A stretch of 64,000 nucleotides of DNA from Enoplosus armatus (lineage: Eukaryota; Chordata; Actinopteri; Centrarchiformes; Enoplosidae), in NCBI RefSeq assembly GCF_043641665.1, contig NC_092188.1, positions 14,405,704 to 14,469,703 on the forward strand. Direction: 5' to 3'. The notes below the pieces were generated by a model. It saw only the letters and a program-made list of their open reading frames with translations, was not told the origin of the DNA and ran no database searches. Shown here one piece after another: positions 57,314 to 64,000 of this stretch. Both the position numbers and the translations under genes were made by a program. Numbering within the stretch: the stretch's first letter is position 1; every line of letters starts with the position of its first letter.

Positions 57314-59180
57314 ATGGCCAAGACCAAAGAGCTGTCAAAGGACACCAGAAACAAAATTGTAGACCTGCACTAGTGATGGGAAGTTCGGCTCTTTTCCGAG
57401 AGCCGGCTCTTTTGACTCGGCTCCCAAAGAAGAGCCGGCTCTTCCGACCCCCGAACGGCTCTTTATTTAGGATCTTTTGTAGCCTATATTTTACCTTAAC
57501 TTTGCAAAAAAATCATGGTTTATGTGTTGAAAACCCTTTTGCTTTCAGTGTTTTTATGAGAGACCTTATAATTGCCTAATTCTGTGCATTTATTCTGTGA
57601 CAAAACCACTCTTACATTTGTTTATTTCAATTAAACTTTTTTATTGCACAAATTAACAATAAACTTCAAACAAATCCACAGAACAGAATCAAAACCAGAA
57701 CCAAACTCCAGCAAACAGCATTAGTCCTCAGGGCAGGTTGGCATTCAGGAAGATCAGATGCCTCAGCTTGGATGGGCTGATACGATTTCGCCTCTCCGTG
57801 AGTATCTGCCCTGTTGTTCCCAATATCTTTAAACTGCAGCCAGATGCTGCTTCGCTTTCTAGTGTCACTCATAGTTAAACTACACGACAATGCAAGACGC
57901 ACACACGCTCCCCAGTCCTCACCGCTCTGTCTCTCTCTTCACTTGCAGTGGAGTCAAGTGGAGTGTCTGCCCCGCCCCCCTCTCTGTTTACACATCCTTG
58001 ATTCTCACGTGAATGCCGTATGCTGGTCGCCATGCTGGCCAATCATAACAAAGCTCTGTCGTAACCAGAGCTGGGACTGAGCACTGAAAGTGAAACCTAA
58101 GCAGCAAATGGAAAAAAACTGGGAGCCGGCTCTCACTCGAGCCTTCTGATTCACTACAAAGAGCCGGCTCTCAGAGCCGATGCTTGTGCGCATGACCCAT
58201 CACTAACCTGCACCAGGCTGGGAAGACTGAATCTGCAATAGGTAAGCAGCTTGGTGTGAAGAAATCAACTATGGGACCAATTATTAGAAAATGGAAGACA
58301 TGCAAGACCACTGATAATCTCCCTCAATCTGGGGCTCCACGCAAGATCTCACCCCGTGGGGTCAAAATGATCACGAGAACGGTGAGCAAAAATCCCAGAA
58401 CCACACGGGGGGACCTAGTGAATGACCTGCAGAGAGCTGGGACCAAAGTAACAAAGGCTACCATCAGTAACACACTACGCCGCCAGGGACTCAAATCCTG
58501 CAGTGCCAGACGTGTCCCCCTGCTTAAGCCAGTACATGTCCAGGCCCGTCTGAAGTTTGCTAGACAGCATTTGGATGATCCAGAAGAGTATTGGCAGAAT
58601 GTCATATGGTCAGATGAAACCAAAATAGAACTTTTATGGTAAAAACTCAACTTGTCGTGTTTGGAGGAGAAAGAATGCTGAGTTGCATCCAAAGAACACT
58701 ATACCTACTGTGAAGCATGGGGGTGGAAACATCATGCTTTGGGGCTGTTTTTCTGCAAAGGGACCAGGACGACTGATCCGTGTAAAGGAAAGAATGAATG
58801 GGGCCATGTATCGTGAGATTTTGAGTGAAAACCTCCTTCCATCAGCAAGGGCATTGAAGATGAAACGTGGCTGGGTCTTTCAGCATGACAATGATCCCAA
58901 ACACACCGCCCGGGCAACGAAGGAGTGGCTTCGTAAGAAGCATTTCAAGGTCCTGGAGTGGCCTAGCCAGTCTCCAGATCTCAACCCCATAGAAAATCTT
59001 TGGAGGGAGTTGAAAGTCCGTGTTGCCCAGCGACAGCCCCAAAACATCACTGCTCTAGAGGGGATCTGCATGGAGGAATGGGCCAAAATACCAGCAACAG
59101 TGTGTGAAAACCTTGTGAAGACTTACAGAAAACGTTTGACCTCTGTCATTGCCAACAAAGGGTATATAACAAAGTATTGA
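57314..59180 (+). pseudogene. Tc1 transposase, interrupted by a hAT element and a frameshift
   Basis: Starts M-A-K-T-K-E-L-S-K-D at 57,314 and runs to V-D-L-H at 57,370. The 835-bp hAT element and its 8-bp duplication follow, and the frame resumes Q-A-G-K-T-E-S at 58,214 with the HTH region ([11 protein letters not shown]) and first catalytic Asp (W-S-D-E-T-K). A one-base insertion near 58,637 shifts the frame. From 58,683 a second frame carries [10 protein letters not shown] and S-P-D-L-N-P-I-E-N, completing the DD34E triad, and ends at 59,180. Apart from these two lesions it is well preserved. Confidence 0.88.
57371..58205 (-). mobile_element. Non-autonomous hAT element (835 bp) with 8-bp duplication
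   Basis: The ends TAGTGATGGG and CCCATCACTA are perfect 10-bp inverted repeats with further AGCCGGCTCT-rich subterminal repeats. ACCTGCAC is duplicated at 57,363-57,370 and 58,206-58,213, the 8-bp target duplication expected of hAT. On the minus strand, residues of two transposase ends survive: a BED-finger start (M-S-D-T-R-K-R-S-S-I-W-L-Q-F) and, in another frame, a hAT C-terminal dimerisation phrase (T-E-R-R-N-R-I-S-P-S-K-L) ending L-N-A-N-L-P-stop. It is therefore an internal-deletion derivative of an Ac-like hAT. Confidence 0.9.
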
Positions 59181-59393
59181 GATGAACTTTTGTTATTGAC
59201 CAAATACTTATTTTCCACCATAATTTGTAAATAAATTCTTTAAAAATCAGACAATGTGATTTTCTGGATTTGTTTTTCTCATTTTGTCTCTCATAGTTGA
59301 GGTATACCTATGATGAAAATTGGAGACCTCTCATCTTTTAAGTGGGAGAACTTGCACAATTGGTGGCTGACTAAATACTTTTTTGCCCCACTG

Positions 59394-60039
59394 TATATGG
59401 GTCCTGTGTGTGCATGTCTGTATTTTGGCCCTGTAAACTGAACAATGGGGCTAAAAATTCTTCTTCTCCTACTTCTTATAAACTGAAATAATAGGGGCCT
59501 TAATGTGACACCCAATTTGGGCAATCCTAATAGTGTAATTATTAATTACGAACGAATACACACCTAATGCACAGGGAGAATCCAGGGAGAAGTAAGGGCC
59601 CACAGCTTCTTGCCCTGGGAATCCCTAGTTGGTTAATCAAGTCCTCTTATCCTAGCAAGCCAGGTGCTTGCTTTTATTAAAGTGCAGCTTTTGTTACCTA
59701 ATGGACAGAGCAAAATTAACATTAGTCCAGGGCCGTCAGTGTTTGATTTGTATTATCTTCACGTGGGCCTGAGCATGTGCCTTCAAAAATAATGACAAAA
59801 CAAATATTATGAGTGGATGAAAAAAATGGTCATTGACTGAGGTCTGCAGTTGGACCCCCTTAGCATCGGGTGCATACAGTGGAAAAATGCTTCAGGCTTT
59901 GGCATTTTTAGGGGCCATAGCACACAAATAAATTATGTTTATGCAAAATAGTAATTGCTGAATGTGTAACGCTGAATAAAGTTCCTGCATTCATTATAGC
60001 AGTTTGTATTCTAATGGCAAAAGTTTTTTAGCGACAGAG
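59394..60039. other. Spacer before zinc-finger gene 3
   Basis: AT-rich with no gene. CpG content rises from about 60,000. Confidence 0.5.
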
Positions 60040-60385
60040 CGCCTCAAGTGACCTGCAATTTCAACTGTGGCCGCAGCGACAAATCGCGGCGCATCCGTGG
60101 CTCACAGCCCAGCGCTTTATCGAGAGGGCTCGGGTTAACTGCGCATGCGCTGTGTAAACCTACGGCGACTTTCAGTTCTTCGCCTGCTGCAGCTGCATCC
60201 CTCAGCTTGGTGCTCTTCTTCCTGGCAAAGCATCACATTTGTTCACTACAGAGCTGAGCAGACTCGTGTTTCTGTTGAGAGTGTATGGCCTCTGCATGGA
60301 CAGATGTATGTGGTGCCATTTCTTCTCCCCCCGCCCAGCCGATGTGGCTCCACTCTGAGGGATAACGTTAACGCTTCTCCGGCTG
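60040..60385 (+). promoter_or_regulatory. Promoter and first exon of zinc-finger gene 3
   Basis: A CpG-rich stretch with a perfect NRF1-type palindrome TGCGCATGCGC at 60,140-60,150. It ends in a consensus donor (CTCCGGCTG/GTGAGTACG; exon end 60,385). It would splice to an acceptor near 63,368 or 63,439. This is the best promoter signature in the window. No TATA box was seen, as expected for an NRF1/CpG promoter. Confidence 0.6.
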
Positions 60386-63368
60386 GTGAGTACGCAAAGA
60401 TAAAAACGGTTGGTTATTGTGCAGAGGCAGCTCCATAGGTCATGGCAGCTAGCTTGCTAACGTTAGTTATTCCATTCTCCGGCCTTCCCCTTGAACGTGG
60501 CCAGCTACCTCCCCCTGTTAGCTTTCAGTAGCAACCCTTGTGAAATATTTGAATAAGACCTGGGTGCTATGTATAGGTCTGATGCCAAGCTAGCAAACGT
60601 AGCAGATGAATAGTACCCGTGAAAATCTCGTTACCCCAAGATTGGAGCTTGTAAAAACGGCACTATGTGCCTGTATTATCAGTTAAACTACATCCCTATG
60701 TTCGTTAGCAATGTGGCAAGCATTAGCAAGCTAACGTAGCTTCCAAATATTCTGTTGTTTTTACTTAGAAGCGGTTTGTGTGCATTGCTGTGTTTATGTC
60801 CACCTAATGTGTGGTGGCTCATTTGCTCGTGGTTGCGGTCGTTGTCATGCAAGCAGCAAATAAGGCTCCCCTGCCCCGTTCTCCACCCCGTTCATGTGAA
60901 CTTGAAATGTTCAGATTTACCGGTTTAAATGTATGCCGTGGTCTTTTTTTCAACTAATTGAACAACAAATGTAGAATTTTGAACATGTGTCCTGAATTGT
61001 AAACAGAGGGCTCCAAACATGTCCCAAAATGACTGACATCTTCAAAAAGGGCAAAACTTGTATCAGACTGTCAATTTATTTGTGGTACATGTGGAGAAGT
61101 CAAAGAACAATGAGCTGTTTATGTATCAGAAAGCCTGTAAATCTATCAATAGAATATGAGCACTACAATACCTAAACCTGCCATAAGTAATAGTCGTGAA
61201 GTGATACAAACATTTGACACAGGAGGAGTGAGCTTAACACCCAAAACATCCTTCCTGTTTGACAGGTCATTGAGGTGTGCTTGTAGTATTTAAAATATTC
61301 AATCCAATATTAATTTATATTGCTTGAATTGTTTTAATGCAGTCAATATTGTAGTTTTGAGTACCCTCATAACATTCAAGATTCAAGAACTTTATTTGTC
61401 ACATGCACATGTAGGATGTGAAGTGAAATGAAAATGGCAATGCCCTCAGAGATAGCACAGAACAAAAAGCAACCACAACAATACAAAAGAAATTACAAAA
61501 TTTACTATATGTGGGAGGTTTGAAGTTTGCCCGTATTGCTAAAAGCATTTGTTTGTAACTGTTGTTCCTTTTATTTCTCACTTTAAGTATTTAAAACGGC
61601 AAACATAAAGCTGCAGAAAACCATGTATGTATTGCTGTTAAGGCCAATTTACCTAACTAACCTAGCTAACTTACCTTTGCTAACAAATACGGGTGCACCT
61701 CTGGTGAAGTGGCATTCTTAAAAAAATAAATCATATTTCTGATATAGCAAAGAGAAGTGTATCAGGTACTGGGATCTGTTAAAATATAATAAAAATGCAT
61801 CGCAGGAGTGAAACAAAAGACCACAGAAGGTACAATTGAACTCATGTCAGAAAACTCTTGCATCACAAAACACACAAATAAAAGGCTAGTTTCCTGTATG
61901 ACCACATATGTCTATCCAATTGGTTTTGCTCAACAACACAGCTCAGTTAAGACTGTCATGGTTTGGCCCTGCTCAGAGGCAAGATCACTTTATCACAGGT
62001 CTGCATGATTTTTCCCTTCTTTGAGGATAAAGTGGCCATGTGCATGATCATGGCGAGGCTAAAGCATGCTGTACAAAGCCAGTGAAAATGGGGCATAAAT
62101 CTGCAGCTGTGGGATGTGATCCCATTTCTGCAGAAAGACCTGATGGAACCTCTGACCATGGCCAGATGAGACTGTGTCTCTTCATGTTGCAATCCAGGGT
62201 ATCCCTCAGGTGCTCTGTGGAGTTAGATGCTGGGAGAAAAAGCAGGCCAAAGCAGTATGACTAAGCATGGCCTTTTCTTCATATTACTGGTCCAAGTTTA
62301 GGGCTCTTTGAAAGGGACCTGATTAGGCAAATTGTAATGTCTCATTATACAAACTATATTGCTCGTCATATAGTTTAATACAATACAACATAACAAAGAA
62401 CACACAACCTGTGTTTTCTCATGCTTGCATTCCTTTTGTTTTGCTTCAATATACGTGGAACCATGTTTAAAAACAAGTGACCCCATTGAACAGTGAAAAT
62501 TATTAGAAAATATCTTCTTACTTATACAGTATGGTCCGACATAACCAATGGCCTGGGCCAGTAAAAGTTTATGCAGGGAAAGTTGGTTGGCCAGTCAGTG
62601 GCCCATCCGGACCCTAGTGTCATTCATCAACATACTGTACATTGGCATATGTACCAGTGCTCAAAAAAAATGTCAGCAAAAGAAAAATACGAGGCTACGA
62701 AAAGAAAGAGGGGCTTTCTACTTTTGTGGAAGCAACAATTCTCCTGGGTGGAAACCAGCAATTGTGGTATGTTTTGTACAGTTTGCCAGCAGAGACTACC
62801 GGAGGATGTCATCTCCATATAGCAGCCTAGTCCTATGAGACACTTCACTGAAGTACTTGTGGTTTGGTAGCCATGTAGCCAGCTGCGTTGAGCTACACAG
62901 CTATGGAATCTTGTGAGGCTATTTAAAGTTTACTGTCCAGTACTATTATAAAAACCTGAAAATGCTGATCATACACTCGTACTTTCTCCCTGTAGCCATT
63001 GTTGCTGTATGGCGCTCAGCTGTTTATATAATCCGCTATGAGATTTGTTTTCAGCAAGAAAACACATCTACTGATGTTAGGTCGACAATTTCTTCAGTGC
63101 TGGGACAGTGTTAAAACACTAGGTCAACACAATAGACAGGCTGCTCATGAATTGTAACGTCAACTTTTACTGGCTGTCTAACGTCGAGTGTTGTGGGTTT
63201 TTGCACAAGTCTCCCAAGTAGAGACAAAATAAATCATCATGTTTCATGTGTTCAGTTTTATTCGAACAACACTGACAGCAGTCTAAACGAGATGAAAAAT
63301 GTGTTTTTGCAAATGATGTGCTTTTCACTTGGTGACATCATTTTGTGTATGTTGTGTGTAATTTACAG
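60386..63368 (+). other. Inferred first intron of zinc-finger gene 3
   Basis: No protein-like frame. At 61,378-61,500 the phrase AAGAACTTTATTTGTCACATGCACATG resembles the 3' end of an L2-type LINE or related SINE in inverted orientation. Repeated GCTAACGTTAGC-type words near 60,450-60,740 are common around fish promoters and have no evident meaning. Confidence 0.45.
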
Positions 63369-63421
63369 GAAACGTCCTTGCATGACCACAACACCTGGAT
63401 TGCCTTGTACGTGTGGCTGCC

Positions 63422-64000
63422 ATGATGCTTGGGTTACAGGGAAGTGCTTCATCCTCCAAAGTGTATCGTTGTGTGGCATGTTCAGCCACCTTCACTGGAT
63501 TGGCCTCCTTGCTAGTACATCAGGCAAGCCATGCTAGTGCCCTCTCCAAGGTCTCAACCTCTCCACAGCCTAACATTAGCCCACATGAAACACTGTTGGC
63601 AAGTATGGACTCATCCAGTGAGCACCCCAGTCCACCGACACTGTTGCCTGAGAGCCCTTCGCCTTCTTTTTATATTTGTGATTGTGGAGAGGAATTTCAG
63701 GACTTTAGTCTTATGCTGGAGCATAAGCGTTCACATGTCTCTCATCTACAGCTAATGCAACCTCTAGATTATGATAATAATAATGTTCTCAGTGGAACAG
63801 TGTGTGATAAAGCTTTTCCTCCCCAGCATGTGTCATTCAGTCCAACTGTAACCCCGACAGGTTTGGTCCTTAGTTGCCCCTCTACCTCAAGGTCCCCAGC
63901 TGTCGAACTACCCACATTAACAGACTGTAAAGCAGATGTAAGCCAGGTTGATGGCATTGCCATAGTAACCACTCCTCAAGGCCAATGCACACCGCCTCAA
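63422..64000 (+). CDS. C2H2 zinc-finger protein, N-terminal part (gene 3, runs off window)
   Basis: 193 codons are open from ATG-ATG at 63,422 to the window end with no stop. The start has a good context (GCTGCCATGATG); an in-frame TGA lies at about 63,374 upstream. Alternatively the exon begins at the acceptor TTGGGTTACAG (63,439). One standard finger is visible right after the start (Y-R-C-V-A-C, then H-Q-A-S-H). A Ser/Pro-rich spacer and a second finger with a shortened C-x-C (Y-I-C-D-C-G-E-E-F, then H-K-R-S-H) follow, then low-complexity sequence. The order (one finger, Ser/Pro spacer, more) matches the start of gene 1 and suggests a third paralogue. A predicted nuclear nucleic-acid-binding protein, truncated by the window. 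Confidence 0.8.
   Translation, partial: MMLGLQGSASSSKVYRCVACSATFTGLASLLVHQASHASALSKVSTSPQPNISPHETLLASMDSSSEHPSPPTLLPESPSPSFYICDCGEEFQDFSLMLEHKRSHVSHLQLMQPLDYDNNNVLSGTVCDKAFPPQHVSFSPTVTPTGLVLSCPSTSRSPAVELPTLTDCKADVSQVDGIAIVTTPQGQCTPPQ

Larger units (their letters stand above)
56522..59393 (+). mobile_element. Composite Tc1/mariner element with duplicated right end
   Basis: TA flanks both ends (56,520-56,521 and 59,394-59,395) and the termini are CAGTGGGGCAAAAAAGTATT and its reverse complement. The outer 487 bp on the left (56,522-57,008) is an inverted copy of the right end (58,907-59,393), including the C-terminal transposase codons. The element's own left subterminal sequence starts only at 57,009. 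The total of 2.87 kb is far longer than a usual 1.5-1.6 kb Tc1; the excess is this arm plus a hAT insertion at 57,371-58,205. Confidence 0.88.

Noticed and set aside
63193..63537. 114-codon frame at the start of zinc-finger gene 3
   Set aside because: Overlaps the finger-encoding frame at 63,422 in a different frame; the latter has the C2H2 pattern, good start context and no stop to the window end.
1..64000. CRISPR array, phage or bacterial operon
   Set aside because: No regularly spaced direct repeats, no prokaryotic gene layout; the gene structure is vertebrate.

Overview
The window is nuclear DNA of a ray-finned fish, most probably a percomorph-type teleost. The evidence is intron/exon structure with GT-AG splice sites, AT-rich introns, two receptors closely resembling vertebrate chemerin/formyl-peptide-type GPCRs, very long single-exon C2H2 zinc-finger genes, and a repeat load typical of teleosts: Tc1, hAT, L2/CR1-type LINEs, a tRNA-derived SINE and MITEs. 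All recognised host genes lie on the plus strand. No bacterial operon, CRISPR array, rRNA or tRNA gene was seen.

Layout. (1) 1-12,360 holds a tandem duplication. Two chemerin-receptor-like (cmklr1-like) GPCR genes have coding exons at 4543-5637 and 9439-10461, and the homology between copies runs through their 5' and 3' flanks, so the unit is about 4.4-5.1 kb. A possible third, geneless remnant lies at about 12,130-12,360. The second receptor is atypical: it has lost the transmembrane-2 sodium-site Asp, a TM4 Pro and seven residues of helix 8. A decayed L1-type LINE fragment lies upstream. (2) 12,361-18,646 is C2H2 zinc-finger gene 1, with a first exon and CRE-like promoter at about 12,365-12,537, a 4 kb intron, and an 11-finger coding exon. 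(3) 18,647-38,100 is intergenic or 5'-intronic sequence full of repeats: L2-type LINEs, a Tc1 element, a SINE, MITEs and a hAT-like element. (4) 38,262-49,479 is zinc-finger gene 2, a giant protein of roughly 2,830 residues with about 49 fingers and an acidic/Ser-rich N-terminal third. Two small upstream exons splice into it in an open frame. (5) 50,250-55,417 is a nest of L2-type LINE copies. One plus-strand copy has inserted into a minus-strand copy of its own family, leaving a visible target-site duplication. (6) 56,522-59,393 is a Tc1 element whose left end is an inverted copy of its right end, and which is itself interrupted by a 835-bp hAT deletion derivative with an 8-bp duplication. 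(7) 60,040-64,000 is zinc-finger gene 3: an NRF1-type promoter and first exon, a 3 kb intron, and the start of a coding exon that runs off the window.

How the genes work together. The receptors would be plasma-membrane sensors of chemerin-like or formyl-peptide-like ligands on leukocytes. The three zinc-finger genes form a head-to-tail cluster, with short non-coding or mostly non-coding first exons, a long intron, one huge coding exon, and related terminal fingers between genes 1 and 2. They look like local duplicates encoding nuclear DNA-binding proteins, but no target can be read from the sequence. Nothing links the receptors and zinc-finger genes functionally except adjacency.
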